DNA of 64,000 bases from Mycobacterium lehmannii (GCF_002245535.1 NZ_NKCN01000016.1:1-64000), one strand, 5' to 3'; positions 9,396 to 18,613 are shown, counted from the stretch's first letter. The notes: generated from the letters alone by a model not told the origin. Numbers and translations: made by a program.

Positions 9396-10541
9396 GTGGC
9401 ACGCGACTATTACGGGCTGCTCGGCGTGAGCAAGGGCGCGTCGGATGCGGAGATCAAGCGCGCCTATCGCAGGTTGGCGCGCGAACTGCATCCCGACGTC
9501 AATCCGGACGAAGCCGCTCAGGCCCGGTTCAAGGACATCAGCGCCGCCTACGAGGTGCTCAGCGATCCGGAGAAGCGCCGCATTGTCGATCTCGGCGGCG
9601 ACCCGCTGGAGTCGGCGGCGAACGGCGCCGGTTTCTCCGGTGGCTTCGGGGGCCTTGGCGACGTGTTCGAGGCGTTCTTCGGCGGCGGCGCGACCACCCG
9701 CGGGCCGATCGGCCGGGTGCGGCCCGGGTCGGATTCGCTGCTGCGGATGCGGTTGGACCTGTCGGAGTGCGCGACAGGCGTGACCAAGCAGGTCACCGTC
9801 GACACCGCGGTGCTGTGCGACCTGTGCCACGGCAAGGGCACACACGGCAACTCCGCCCCGATGACCTGCGACACCTGTGGCGGCCGCGGCGAGATCCAGA
9901 CGGTGCAGCGCTCGCTGCTGGGCCAGGTCATGACGTCGCGGCCCTGTCCGGTGTGCGGCGGCGTCGGTGAGGTCATCCCAGACCCCTGCCATCGCTGTGG
10001 CGGTGACGGCCGCGTGCGCGCCCGCCGGGAGATCAGCGTGAAGATCCCAGCAGGTGTCGGCGACGGCATGCGGGTGCGGCTGGCGGCACAGGGCGAGGTC
10101 GGACCCGGCGGTGGACCCGCGGGCGACTTGTACGTCGAGGTGCACGAGCAGCCGCACGCCACCTTTATGCGCGACAGCGACGATCTGCACTGCACGATCT
10201 CGGTGCCGATGGTCGACGCGGCGCTGGGCACCTCCGTCACCGTCGACGCGATCCTCGACGGGCCGACCGAGATCGCGATCCCGTCCGGCACACAGCCCGG
10301 CGCCATCGTCACGCTGCGGGGCCACGGAATGCCGCATCTGCGCTCCGGGGTCCGCGGTGACCTGCACGCCCACATCGATGTCGTGGTGCCGTCGCGGCTG
10401 GACAACGAGGACGCCGAACTGCTGCGCAAGCTCAAGGCCAAGCGCGCCCGCGACGTCGCCGAGGTGCGCTCGGCGCAGCCGACGGCCGCGAGCGGCGGCG
10501 GGCTGTTCAGCCGGCTGCGTGAGACGTTCAGCGGCCGGTGA
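9396..10541 (+). CDS. dnaJ2: Chaperone DnaJ2 (Hsp40)
   Basis: Type I J-protein co-chaperone of DnaK, 381 residues. The N-terminal J domain carries the HPD motif (HPDVNPDEA) that stimulates the DnaK ATPase. A Gly/Phe-rich linker follows (FSGGFGGLGDVFEAFFGGG), then four CxxCxGxG-type zinc repeats between about residues 145 and 205 (CDLCHGKG, CDTCGGRG, CPVCGGVG, CHRCGGDG) and C-terminal peptide-binding domains. The start is GTG with AGGTGGAAGG 15-25 nt upstream. It lies just downstream of hrcA, the arrangement known in mycobacteria for the second DnaJ. Confidence 0.95.
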   Translation: MARDYYGLLGVSKGASDAEIKRAYRRLARELHPDVNPDEAAQARFKDISAAYEVLSDPEKRRIVDLGGDPLESAANGAGFSGGFGGLGDVFEAFFGGGATTRGPIGRVRPGSDSLLRMRLDLSECATGVTKQVTVDTAVLCDLCHGKGTHGNSAPMTCDTCGGRGEIQTVQRSLLGQVMTSRPCPVCGGVGEVIPDPCHRCGGDGRVRARREISVKIPAGVGDGMRVRLAAQGEVGPGGGPAGDLYVEVHEQPHATFMRDSDDLHCTISVPMVDAALGTSVTVDAILDGPTEIAIPSGTQPGAIVTLRGHGMPHLRSGVRGDLHAHIDVVVPSRLDNEDAELLRKLKAKRARDVAEVRSAQPTAASGGGLFSRLRETFSGR

Positions 10542-10606
10542 CGGTCGCGATCCCGCTCGGATGACGACCCGCCCACAGAATCCGACCCGGACGCCTCGGT
10601 AACGCG

Positions 10607-11347
10607 ATGTCCGCGGCGCTGTTCTACGTCGACGCCCTGCCTGGGGTCGGTGAGCTCGCGGTCGTCGAGGGCGACGAGGGTTTCCACGCCGCCAATGTGC
10701 GCCGCATCCGGCCCGGTGAGCGCCTACAGCTCAGCGACGGCGCCGGCGAGCTCGCGCACTGCGAGGTCGACGAGGTGGCCAAGGGGAGGTTGACGGCGCG
10801 GGTGCTGGACCGGCGTTTCGTACCGCCCCCGTCACCGACGGTGACCGTCGTGCAGGCGCTGCCCAAGTCGGATCGCTCGGAGTTGGCGATCGAATTGGCC
10901 ACCGAGGCGGGCGCGGACGCGTTCGTGGCCTGGCAGGCCGCCCGATGCGTGGCTCGGTGGGACTCCGGGCCCAAGGCCGAAAAAGGTCTGCGCCGCTGGA
11001 GTGCGGTGGCCCGCTCGGCGGCCCGGCAGTCGCGGCGGGCCCGCATCCCCGAGCTCAGCGGCCCGGTCTCGACCACCCAGCTGGTCGACGGACTCGGGGG
11101 CCGAGACGCCGTCGTGCTCGCGTTGCACGAATCGGCGACGCAGCGACTCGCCGATGCGCCGGTCGCCGCGGCCGATGCGGTGGTCGTGGTGGTGGGACCG
11201 GAAGGCGGCATCGCCGACGACGAGCTGGCCGCGCTGTGCGATGCGGGTGCGACGGCCGTGCGGCTGGGGCCCACGGTGCTGCGGACCTCCACCGCCGCGG
11301 CTGTTGCGCTGGGGGCGCTGGGCGTGCTGACCGAACGGTGGTCGTGA
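10607..11347 (+). CDS. rsmE: 16S rRNA (uracil1498-N3)-methyltransferase RsmE
   Basis: SPOUT-class SAM-dependent methyltransferase of 246 residues that methylates U1498 of 16S rRNA in the assembled small subunit. An N-terminal PUA-like domain with FHAANVRRIRPGE is followed by a knotted methyltransferase domain showing VVVGPEGGI and RLGPTVLRTSTA, both diagnostic of RsmE. It sits 65 bp after dnaJ2 in the same orientation. The homologue is Rv2372c at the same syntenic position in M. tuberculosis. The ATG has only a weak upstream RBS (GGTAACGCG). Confidence 0.93.
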   Translation: MSAALFYVDALPGVGELAVVEGDEGFHAANVRRIRPGERLQLSDGAGELAHCEVDEVAKGRLTARVLDRRFVPPPSPTVTVVQALPKSDRSELAIELATEAGADAFVAWQAARCVARWDSGPKAEKGLRRWSAVARSAARQSRRARIPELSGPVSTTQLVDGLGGRDAVVLALHESATQRLADAPVAAADAVVVVVGPEGGIADDELAALCDAGATAVRLGPTVLRTSTAAAVALGALGVLTERWS

Positions 11348-11366
11348 TGGGCGGACGCCTTAAGCA

Positions 11367-11396
11367 TTGGGTCGTGTCGCTGACCAGCGGTAAACT
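11367..11396 (+). promoter_or_regulatory. Predicted SigA-type promoter of phoH
   Basis: TTGGGT at 11367-11372 and TAAACT at 11391-11396 are separated by 18 bp in the gap between rsmE and phoH. Initiation near 11403 would give a leader of about 50 nt before the TTG start. Prediction from motif and spacing only. Confidence 0.5.
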
Positions 11397-11452
11397 GTGA
11401 ACAGACATCAGCAACGGCCAGGCCAGAACCAGAAAGCAGGCACTGAACCCTC

Positions 11453-12496
11453 TTGACGCCCCGCGAGACGACCGCTGACTCTGATCAGTCTTCTGAGTCG
11501 GTACGCAGCAGCATCAACATTCCGCCCGACCTCGTCGTGGGCCTACTGGGTTCCGCCGACGAGAATCTGCGCGCGCTCGAGCGCGTCCTGGCGGCCGACA
11601 TCCATGTGCGCGGCAACGCGCTGACCCTGTCCGGTGAACCCGCCGACGTCGCGCTCGCCGAACGGGTGATCTCCGAACTGATCGCGATCGTGGGCAACGG
11701 CCAGGCCCTGAACCCCGACGTCGTGCGGCACAGCGTCGGGATGCTCACCGGAACCGGGAACGAGTCGCCCGCCGAGGTGCTCACCCTCGACATCCTGTCG
11801 CGGCGCGGTAAGACAATCCGGCCCAAGACGCTGAACCAGAAGCGCTACGTCGACGCCATCGACGCGCACACCATCGTGTTCGGCATCGGTCCCGCGGGCA
11901 CCGGTAAGACGTATCTGGCGATGGCCAAGGCCGTCAACGCTTTACAGTCCAAGCAGGTGTCGCGGATCATCCTCACCCGGCCGGCAGTGGAGGCCGGTGA
12001 GCGGCTCGGCTTCCTGCCCGGCACGTTGAGCGAGAAGATCGACCCGTATCTGCGCCCGCTCTACGATGCGCTGCACGACATGATGGACCCCGAGCTGATC
12101 CCGAAGCTGATGAGCGCCGGGGTGATCGAGGTTGCGCCGCTGGCGTACATGAGGGGCAGAACGATTTCGGATGCCTTCATCATCCTCGACGAGGCGCAGA
12201 ACACCACCGCCGAGCAGATGAAGATGTTTCTGACCCGGCTCGGCTTCAACTCGAAAATCGTTGTGACGGGCGATATCACGCAGGTCGACCTGCCCGGAGG
12301 GGCCGCTTCGGGCCTGCACGCGGCGATGCGGATCCTCGACGGCATCGACGACATCCACTTCGCCGAGCTCACCAGCGCCGACGTCGTGCGGCACCGGCTG
12401 GTGTCGGAGATCGTCGACGCGTACGCGCGACACGACGAGCCCACGCAGCTCAACCGTGCCCAGCGCCGCGCCTCCGGCGGCCGTGCCCGACGGTAG
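11453..12496 (+). CDS. phoH: PhoH-like ATPase
   Basis: P-loop ATPase of the PhoH family, 347 residues, orthologue of PhoH1 (Rv2368c). An N-terminal KH-like region precedes the ATPase core, which has Walker A GIGPAGTGKTYLA and Walker B FIILDEAQNTT. The VTGDITQVDLPGG sensor motif follows. The PhoH/YbeY/CorC/Era gene run suggests a role in RNA or ribosome metabolism. The start appears to be TTG: no in-frame ATG or GTG precedes the conserved domain, and the encoded MTPRET matches the N-terminus recalled for the M. tuberculosis protein. ybeY follows 8 bp downstream. Confidence 0.92.
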   Translation: MTPRETTADSDQSSESVRSSINIPPDLVVGLLGSADENLRALERVLAADIHVRGNALTLSGEPADVALAERVISELIAIVGNGQALNPDVVRHSVGMLTGTGNESPAEVLTLDILSRRGKTIRPKTLNQKRYVDAIDAHTIVFGIGPAGTGKTYLAMAKAVNALQSKQVSRIILTRPAVEAGERLGFLPGTLSEKIDPYLRPLYDALHDMMDPELIPKLMSAGVIEVAPLAYMRGRTISDAFIILDEAQNTTAEQMKMFLTRLGFNSKIVVTGDITQVDLPGGAASGLHAAMRILDGIDDIHFAELTSADVVRHRLVSEIVDAYARHDEPTQLNRAQRRASGGRARR

Positions 12497-12504
12497 CGGC
12501 CGAT

Positions 12505-13041
12505 ATGAGCATCGAGGTGTCCAACGAGTCGGGCATCGACGTCTCCGAAGAGGAACTGATCAGCGTCGCCCGCTTCGTCATCCGCAAGATGAAGGTCAAC
12601 CCCGCGGCCGAACTGTCGATGGTGCTGCTCGACACCGCCGCGATGGCCGATCTGCACATGCGGTGGATGGACCTGCCGGGCCCCACCGACGTCATGAGCT
12701 TCCCGATGGACGAGCTGGAGCCGGGCGGTCGGCCCGACGCACCCGAGCCGGGTCCGGCCATGTTGGGTGACATCGCGCTGTGCCCGCAGTTCGCCGCAGA
12801 CCAGGCCGCTGCGGCCGGGCATTCGCTGGGCCAGGAGCTGGCGTTGCTCACCGTGCACGGGGTTTTGCACCTGCTGGGCTACGACCACGCCGAGCCCGCC
12901 GAGGAAAAAGAGATGTTCACCTTGCAGCGTCAACTGCTCGAGGAGTGGGTCGCCGACCAGGTCGAGGCCTACCACCACGACCGCCAGTCCGAGAAGGAAC
13001 GCCGGCTCCTCGACAACTCGCGATACTTCGACGAACTGTGA
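12505..13041 (+). CDS. ybeY: Endoribonuclease YbeY
   Basis: Zinc-dependent single-strand endoribonuclease of 178 residues, involved in 16S rRNA 3'-end maturation and 70S quality control. The diagnostic metal site H-x3-H-x5-H is present as HGVLHLLGYDH, preceded by PTDVMSFPMDE and LGDIALCP. The stop overlaps the next gene (GTGA). The C-terminal extension (KERRLLDNSRYFDEL) is common in actinobacterial members. It is part of the phoH-ybeY-corC-cdd-like-era operon. Confidence 0.95.
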   Translation: MSIEVSNESGIDVSEEELISVARFVIRKMKVNPAAELSMVLLDTAAMADLHMRWMDLPGPTDVMSFPMDELEPGGRPDAPEPGPAMLGDIALCPQFAADQAAAAGHSLGQELALLTVHGVLHLLGYDHAEPAEEKEMFTLQRQLLEEWVADQVEAYHHDRQSEKERRLLDNSRYFDEL

Positions 13042-14363
13042 CCGGCGTCGGACAGCTGATCTTCGCGATCGTCCTCGTCTTCTTCGGCGGGGTGTTCGCG
13101 GCGATCGACGCGGCCCTGAGCACGGTGTCGATGGCGCGCGTCGAGGAACTCGTCCGCGAGGAACGACCGGGAGCGGTGCGGCTGGCCAGGGTGATGGCCG
13201 AGCGTCCTCGCTACATCAACCTGATCGTGTTGCTGCGCATCGCCTGCGAGGTCGGGCCGACGGTGTTGTTGGCCGCCTATCTCGATGGGCATCTCGGCGT
13301 CACGTGGGGGTTGTTCGTCGCCGCCGCGATCATGGTGGTGGTCAGCTTCGTCGTGATAGGCGTCGGCCCGCGCACGCTCGGCAGACAACACGCCTACACG
13401 ATCGCCCTGCTCGCGGCCCTTCCGCTGCAAGCCCTTTCGGTGCTGCTGACACCGATCAGCCGGTTGCTGGTGCTGCTCGGTAACGCGCTGACACCTGGCC
13501 GCGGATTCCGCAACGGCCCGTTCGCCTCCGAGATCGAACTGCGCGAGGTGGTCGACCTGGCCCAGCAGCGCGGTGTGGTGGCCGACGACGAGCGGCGGAT
13601 GATCCAGTCGGTGTTCGAACTCGGTGACACCCCGGCACGCGAGGTGATGGTGCCGCGCACCGAGATGGTGTGGATCGAAAGCGACAAGACCGCAGGGCAG
13701 GCGACCTCACTGGCGGTGCGCAGCGGCCACTCCCGGATCCCGGTGATCGGCGAGAACGTCGACGACATCGTCGGCGTCGTCTACCTCAAAGACCTCGTGC
13801 AGCGGACGTACTACTCAACCGACGGCGGTCGCGGCACCAAGGTCTCCGATGTCATGCGGCGCACGGTGTTCGTACCGGATTCCAAGCCGCTCGACGAGTT
13901 GCTGCGCGAGATGCAGCGCGACCGCGTCCACATGGTTCTGCTGGTCGACGAGTACGGCGCGATCGCCGGCCTGGTCACCATCGAGGACGTCCTCGAGGAG
14001 ATCGTCGGCGAGATCGTCGACGAGTACGACGCCGGCGAAGTGGTGCCCGTAGAAGACTTGGGCGACAACCGCTATCGCGTCTCGGCCCGATTGCCGATCG
14101 AGGACCTCGGCGAGCTCTACGACATCGAGTTCGACGACGACCTCGATGTGGACACCGTCGGCGGTCTCGTCGCGCTGGAACTCGGCCGCGTCCCGCTTCC
14201 GGGCGCCGAGGTGACGTGGGATGGGCTGCGACTGCAGGCCGAAGGCGGGCCGGACCCCCGCGGGCGGGTGCGCATCGGCACGGTTCTGGTCAGCCGCACC
14301 GAGACTCCGCAAAGAGAAGACGACGGCGGTGATGACGATGAGCGCGTACGCGAGGAGCGGTGA
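13038..14363 (+). CDS. CorC/HlyC-type transporter-associated membrane protein (DUF21-CBS)
   Basis: Integral membrane protein of 441 residues, orthologue of Rv2366c. An N-terminal DUF21 domain with about three or four membrane segments occupies roughly residues 1-140. Two CBS repeats follow (REVMVPRTEMVWI and VSDVMRRTVFVPDSKPLDELL), then a C-terminal CorC_HlyC domain. Relatives are magnesium/cobalt efflux or magnesium-homeostasis proteins; the older name hemolysin C is misleading. GTG 13038 overlaps the ybeY stop by 4 bp. The C-terminus is acidic and low in complexity (REDDGGDDDERVREER). Confidence 0.9.
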   Translation: MTGVGQLIFAIVLVFFGGVFAAIDAALSTVSMARVEELVREERPGAVRLARVMAERPRYINLIVLLRIACEVGPTVLLAAYLDGHLGVTWGLFVAAAIMVVVSFVVIGVGPRTLGRQHAYTIALLAALPLQALSVLLTPISRLLVLLGNALTPGRGFRNGPFASEIELREVVDLAQQRGVVADDERRMIQSVFELGDTPAREVMVPRTEMVWIESDKTAGQATSLAVRSGHSRIPVIGENVDDIVGVVYLKDLVQRTYYSTDGGRGTKVSDVMRRTVFVPDSKPLDELLREMQRDRVHMVLLVDEYGAIAGLVTIEDVLEEIVGEIVDEYDAGEVVPVEDLGDNRYRVSARLPIEDLGELYDIEFDDDLDVDTVGGLVALELGRVPLPGAEVTWDGLRLQAEGGPDPRGRVRIGTVLVSRTETPQREDDGGDDDERVREER

Positions 14364-14369
14364 GGCACG

Positions 14370-14696
14370 ATGACTGACCTCGACAGTGAGGACGCCAAGC
14401 TCGTGACGCTGGCGCGCGGGGCGATGGCGCGGGCCGAGGCCGGCAGCGGCGCCGCTGTCCGCGACCGTGACGGCCGCACCTACGCGGCGGCCCCGGTGGC
14501 GCTGACGGCGTTGGAGCTGACCGCATTACAGGCCGCCGTGGCCGCAGCGGTGTCGAGCGGCGCGACCGGGCTGGAGGCCGCAGTGGTGCTCGGCGGCCCG
14601 GCCGACGACGCGGGTGTAGCCGCGGTGCACGAGCTGTCCGCGGACGCGATGGTGATCGTCACAGACCGATCCGGGCGCCCGGTGCGAAACCCATGA
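14370..14696 (+). CDS. Cytidine-deaminase-like protein lacking the zinc site
   Basis: Protein of 108 residues between the CorC-like gene and era, where many bacteria carry cytidine deaminase (cdd), and orthologous to Rv2365c. The fold signature is recognisable: ALELTALQAAVAAAVSSGA aligns with the usual TxCAERxAxxxA helix, and VHELSADAMVIVTDRSGR with the usual PCGxCRQ region. There is no cysteine anywhere in the protein and no HAE or CAE motif, so zinc-dependent deamination is not expected. Its role is unknown. The stop overlaps the era start (ATGA), which implies coupled expression. Confidence 0.8.
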   Translation: MTDLDSEDAKLVTLARGAMARAEAGSGAAVRDRDGRTYAAAPVALTALELTALQAAVAAAVSSGATGLEAAVVLGGPADDAGVAAVHELSADAMVIVTDRSGRPVRNP

Positions 14697-15607
14697 GCGA
14701 CGAATTCCGTTCGGGCTTCGTCTGTTTCGTCGGCCGGCCCAATACCGGAAAGTCGACGCTGACCAACGCGCTGGTGGGCGCCAAGGTAGCGATCACGTCG
14801 AACCGCCCGCAGACCACCCGGCACACCATTCGCGGAATCGTGCACCGCGAGAACTTTCAGATCGTGCTCGTCGATACCCCCGGGCTGCACCGCCCGCGCA
14901 CGCTGCTCGGGCAGCGGCTCAACGACCTGGTCAAGGACACCTACTCCGAGGTCGACGTCATCGGATGGTGCATCCCCGCCGACGAGAGGATCGGTCCCGG
15001 CGACCGCTGGATCCACGACCAGATCCGCGCGGTCGCACCCAAGACCACGCTGGTCGCGATCGTCACCAAGATCGACAAGGTGCCCAAGGACCGCATCGCG
15101 GCGCAACTGGTGGCGGTCAGCGAGCTGGTCGGACCCGACGCGGAGATCGTGCCGGTGTCGGCGACCGCGGGGGACAACCTCGACGTCCTCGTCGACGTGC
15201 TCGCCTCCGAACTCCCGCCGGGACCGGCCTTCTACCCCGACGGCGAGCTCACCGACGAGCCAGAGGAGACCCTGATGGCCGAGCTGATCCGCGAGGCCGC
15301 GCTCGAAGGCGTGCGCGACGAACTACCGCACTCGCTGGCCGTCGTCATCGATGAGGTCACCCCGCGCGAGGGCCGCACACCCGAGCAGGGCGAGCTGATC
15401 GACGTCCACGCGATCCTGTTCGTCGAACGCGAGAGCCAGAAGGGCATCGTCATCGGCAAGGGCGGCGCCAGGCTGCGCGAGGTCGGCACCGCCGCGCGCC
15501 AGCAGATCGAAAAGCTGCTGGGCACCAAGGTCTATCTCGACCTGAGGGTCAAGATCGCCAAGAACTGGCAACGCGACCCGAAACAACTGGGCCGCCTGGG
15601 CTTCTAG
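14693..15607 (+). CDS. era: GTPase Era
   Basis: Ribosome-associated GTPase of 304 residues that binds the 3' end of 16S rRNA and acts in 30S maturation. The G domain has G1 GRPNTGKST, G3 DTPG and G4 TKID. A C-terminal KH domain carries GKGGARLREVGTAARQQIEKLLG. It is the last gene of the phoH-era operon; the next gene is convergent, 4 bp away. It was historically called bex in M. tuberculosis. Confidence 0.96.
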   Translation: MSDEFRSGFVCFVGRPNTGKSTLTNALVGAKVAITSNRPQTTRHTIRGIVHRENFQIVLVDTPGLHRPRTLLGQRLNDLVKDTYSEVDVIGWCIPADERIGPGDRWIHDQIRAVAPKTTLVAIVTKIDKVPKDRIAAQLVAVSELVGPDAEIVPVSATAGDNLDVLVDVLASELPPGPAFYPDGELTDEPEETLMAELIREAALEGVRDELPHSLAVVIDEVTPREGRTPEQGELIDVHAILFVERESQKGIVIGKGGARLREVGTAARQQIEKLLGTKVYLDLRVKIAKNWQRDPKQLGRLGF

Positions 15608-15611
15608 CGCG

Positions 15612-16160
15612 TCAACTCTGGGCGCCCGAGCCCGGCTCCCCGAACGGCCGTCCCGGGCCGTGTGCCGGTGGGGCGCCGTCGCCCTTGCCGTAGACCGCCA
15701 CCACCACCGTGCGATCGAGCGCGTTGGCCGACCACACGCCGATGTCGACGTTCGAACAGTCGGCCATGATGGCCTTGTAGTCCGGTCGGTGATACCACTG
15801 GTTGAGCAACTCGATGCCGCTCATCGCCAGCGCGGGGTTGATGGCCACCGTCTCCGTCACCGGGCCCGCGTAGCCGGCGTTGCGCGCACGGTCGGCGACC
15901 GTGCTGCCGTCCGAGCCGATGTCGCCGCCCAGCGCGCGGTTGTTGAGCACGTCGTTGGTGTGCCATTCGGCGGCCAGGCGCAGCTTCGGGTTGATCTTGA
16001 TGTCGGTGTCGCAGCCGGCTTGCTTCTGGATGGTGTAGACGTTGGCCACCACACCGTCGTTGAACCGCTTGTTGTCAGCGGCCGCGGTCGGAACCCCGGT
16101 CACCAAGCCGCCCACCAGCCCAAGAACCGGTAACGCGCACGCATAACCCAGCGCTCTCAT
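15612..16160 (-). CDS. Secreted CAP-domain (SCP/PR-1-like) protein
   Basis: Protein of 182 residues with an N-terminal signal peptide (MRALGYACALPVLGLVGGL, cleavage near PTAAA-D). A CAP domain follows, starting with NVYTIQKQAGC and carrying LRLAAEWHTNDVLNNRALGGDIGSDGS and later GIELLNQWYHRPDYKAIM. Bacterial CAP proteins are extracellular and mostly of unknown function. A TAGAGT box (16169-16174) lies 8 nt before the ATG, which suggests a near-leaderless transcript starting inside the end of amiA2. The C-terminus is Pro/Gly rich. It is convergent with era. Confidence 0.85.
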   Translation of the reverse strand: MRALGYACALPVLGLVGGLVTGVPTAAADNKRFNDGVVANVYTIQKQAGCDTDIKINPKLRLAAEWHTNDVLNNRALGGDIGSDGSTVADRARNAGYAGPVTETVAINPALAMSGIELLNQWYHRPDYKAIMADCSNVDIGVWSANALDRTVVVAVYGKGDGAPPAHGPGRPFGEPGSGAQS

Positions 16161-16171
16161 GCCGGAAGACT

Positions 16172-17689
16172 CTACGCGACCTCGTCGGAGACGTCCTCGG
16201 GTTCGCGCCGGTCGGAGGCCGCTACGGGCTTGTCGGAGGCCGCGGGCTCGGGGTCGGGGGCGGGTGCGGGAAACCACCACGGCTCGGGCTGGCGCACCGT
16301 CCAGCCGTTGATCGCCTCCAACTCCGCGGCCAGCGAGATCAGCAACGGCTCGCTGTTGGCCGGGCCCATCAGCTGAACGCCGATCGGCAGGCCTTCGGAG
16401 GTGAACCCGGCCGGCACGTTGATCGACGGCCAGCCCAGCAGATTCCACGGCCAGGTCACCGGGCACGCCTTGATCATCGTGCGGTCGGTGGCCAGCCCGC
16501 CGAGCTCGTCGAACTCGTGCACCTTGGGCGGCGGCTGCGCGGTCGTGGGGGCCAGCACCACATCGGCGATGTTGAAGATGTATCCGATGCGGCGATGCGC
16601 GCGGGCCTCGCGGGCGCGGGCCTTGCGCAGCACGTGCTCCGACAGCAACCGGCCGGTGCGCAGGTTGGCCTTGGTCCGCTTGTCGAGCGTGACGCCGTGG
16701 CCGAGCCGGTCGGCCCACTCCAGCAGCCCCGACGTCGACCGGGACAGGAAGTTCCACGACATCTCGAGGCTGTAGTCGGGATCGGCGCCGAACACGCTGT
16801 GCCCGAGGTCCTCGAGCTGAGCGGCGACGACGGCCATCGCCGCCTGGATCTCCGGGTGCAGCTTGGCGCGGAACACCGTGAACGGGAACTTCGTCGACAT
16901 CGCGACCCGCAGGGGACCGGGCGCCTGTGCCACGTACTCCGAAACCTTGACCGGTGGGGGCTGATGGCGATCGCCTGCGACGTTGCCGGACGCGGCGTCG
17001 AGCACCAGCGCCGCATCGGCGACGGTGCGTGCCAGCACGCCGTTGACCGTGATCCCGTTGAACGCCTCGGGCAGCGGCCACGTCGAGATCCGGCCGCGCT
17101 GTGGTTTGATGCCGACCAGATGCGTCCACGCGGCTGGGATGCGCACGCTGCCCGCCCCGTCGGAGCCGATCGCGGCGGTCACCAGCCCGGCCGCCACCGC
17201 GGCGGCGCTGCCGCCGGATGAACCGCCGGGTGTGTGGTCGCGTGACCACGGGTTGCGGGTGTGGCCGAAGGCGGGTCCACTGGTGAACGGCCACTGACCG
17301 AGTTCGCAGGTGTTGGTCTTGCCGACGATGACCGCGCCCGCCGCCTTCAACCGCCGCACCACCTCGGCGTCCCGGGTGGCGGGGCGGACATTGCCGTCGG
17401 CGCCGAACCGGGTCGGATGGCCCGCGACGTCGACGTCGTCCTTGACCGCGATCGGGATGCCCAGCAGGGGATACCTCGAAAGATCCTGGCCCGCGGCGCG
17501 TTTGCGGTCCGCGGCTGCGGCGTCGATGAGGGCCTGCTCGGTGAACACCACGCGGAACGCGTTGAGCGTCGGTTGGCTGGCCGCGATGGCGTCGAGCGAG
17601 CGCTGAACCAGTTCCACCGACGTTATGGATCCGCTCGCGAGCTGGAAGAGCTGTTGAGTGAGGGTGGGGAATCGCGCGTTTTTGACCAT
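16172..17689 (-). CDS. amiA2: Amidase AmiA2
   Basis: Amidase-signature family hydrolase, 505 residues, orthologue of Rv2363. The Ser-cisSer-Lys triad is visible: lysine in GIPIAVKDDVDVAG, the cis-serine in HTPGGSSGGSAAAVAAG and the nucleophilic serine in GSDGAGSVRIPA. The substrate is unknown. It is divergent from recO, with 63 bp between the starts. The C-terminal tail of about 40 residues is Pro/Glu/Asp rich and not part of the catalytic fold. Confidence 0.92.
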   Translation of the reverse strand: MVKNARFPTLTQQLFQLASGSITSVELVQRSLDAIAASQPTLNAFRVVFTEQALIDAAAADRKRAAGQDLSRYPLLGIPIAVKDDVDVAGHPTRFGADGNVRPATRDAEVVRRLKAAGAVIVGKTNTCELGQWPFTSGPAFGHTRNPWSRDHTPGGSSGGSAAAVAAGLVTAAIGSDGAGSVRIPAAWTHLVGIKPQRGRISTWPLPEAFNGITVNGVLARTVADAALVLDAASGNVAGDRHQPPPVKVSEYVAQAPGPLRVAMSTKFPFTVFRAKLHPEIQAAMAVVAAQLEDLGHSVFGADPDYSLEMSWNFLSRSTSGLLEWADRLGHGVTLDKRTKANLRTGRLLSEHVLRKARAREARAHRRIGYIFNIADVVLAPTTAQPPPKVHEFDELGGLATDRTMIKACPVTWPWNLLGWPSINVPAGFTSEGLPIGVQLMGPANSEPLLISLAAELEAINGWTVRQPEPWWFPAPAPDPEPAASDKPVAASDRREPEDVSDEVA

Positions 17690-17752
17690 CGAGTAGAAGC
17701 TTATCGGCGGTGCGGATCGGAATCTGACGGACCGCAGTGGGAGACTGAACCG

Positions 17753-18613
17753 ATGCGGCTGTATCGGGACCGGGCGGTGGTGCTGCGCCAGCACAAGCTC
17801 GGCGAGGCCGACCGCATCGTGACTCTTCTCACCCGCGATCACGGGTTGGTGCGGGCGGTGGCCAAGGGGGTGCGGCGCACCCGCAGCAAGTTCGGTGCCA
17901 GGCTGGAGCCGTTCGCGCACATCGACGTTCAGCTGCACCCGGGCCGCAACCTCGACATCGTCACCCAGGTGCAGGCCATCGACGCGTTCGCCTCCGACAT
18001 CGTCAGCGACTACGGCCGCTACACCTGCGCCTGCGCGGTGCTGGAGACCGCGGAGCGCCTGGCCGGTGAGGAACGCGCGCCGATGCCCGCGCTGCACCGG
18101 CTGACGGTGGCCGCGTTGCGGGCGGTGGCCGACGGCGGCCGGCCCCGTGAGCTCGTGTTGGACGCGTACCTGTTGCGCGCCATGGGGATCGCGGGCTGGG
18201 CACCGGCGTTGACCGAATGCGCCCGCTGCGCTGCCCCTGGTCCCCACCGGGCGTTCCACGTGGCGGCCGGGGGCAGCGTGTGCGTGCACTGCCGACCCTC
18301 CGGATCGGCGACGCCGCCCCAGGCCGTGCTGGACCTGATGGCCGCGCTACACGACGGGGACTGGGAGTACGCCGAGACGTCGACGGCGTCGCACCGCAGC
18401 CAGGCCAGCGGGCTGGTGGCCGCGCATTTGCAGTGGCATCTGGAGCGCCAATTGCGGACGTTGCCGCTGGTGGAACGGGTGTACCGGGTGGATAGGAGTG
18501 TCGGCGACCAGCACGCGTCGGTGGTCGGGCAGGATGTGCCACATGGCGAGCGAACGGGATGGGCGGAGGAAGAAGGCTCCGCCGACCTACCCACAGCTGC
18601 CTCCGGCGCCTGA
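17753..18613 (+). CDS. recO: DNA repair protein RecO
   Basis: Recombination mediator of 286 residues for the RecFOR-type pathway; it anneals and loads on SSB-coated ssDNA. An N-terminal OB fold (MRLYRDRAVVLRQHKLGEAD) is followed by a helical domain with a zinc-binding set of cysteines, CARCAAPGPHRAF and CVHCRP. The protein is about 20 residues longer than the recalled M. tuberculosis RecO (265). The extra C-terminus comes from running 71 bp into the uppS reading frame. Start ATG 17753 is followed at once by the conserved N-terminus. Confidence 0.92.
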   Translation: MRLYRDRAVVLRQHKLGEADRIVTLLTRDHGLVRAVAKGVRRTRSKFGARLEPFAHIDVQLHPGRNLDIVTQVQAIDAFASDIVSDYGRYTCACAVLETAERLAGEERAPMPALHRLTVAALRAVADGGRPRELVLDAYLLRAMGIAGWAPALTECARCAAPGPHRAFHVAAGGSVCVHCRPSGSATPPQAVLDLMAALHDGDWEYAETSTASHRSQASGLVAAHLQWHLERQLRTLPLVERVYRVDRSVGDQHASVVGQDVPHGERTGWAEEEGSADLPTAASGA

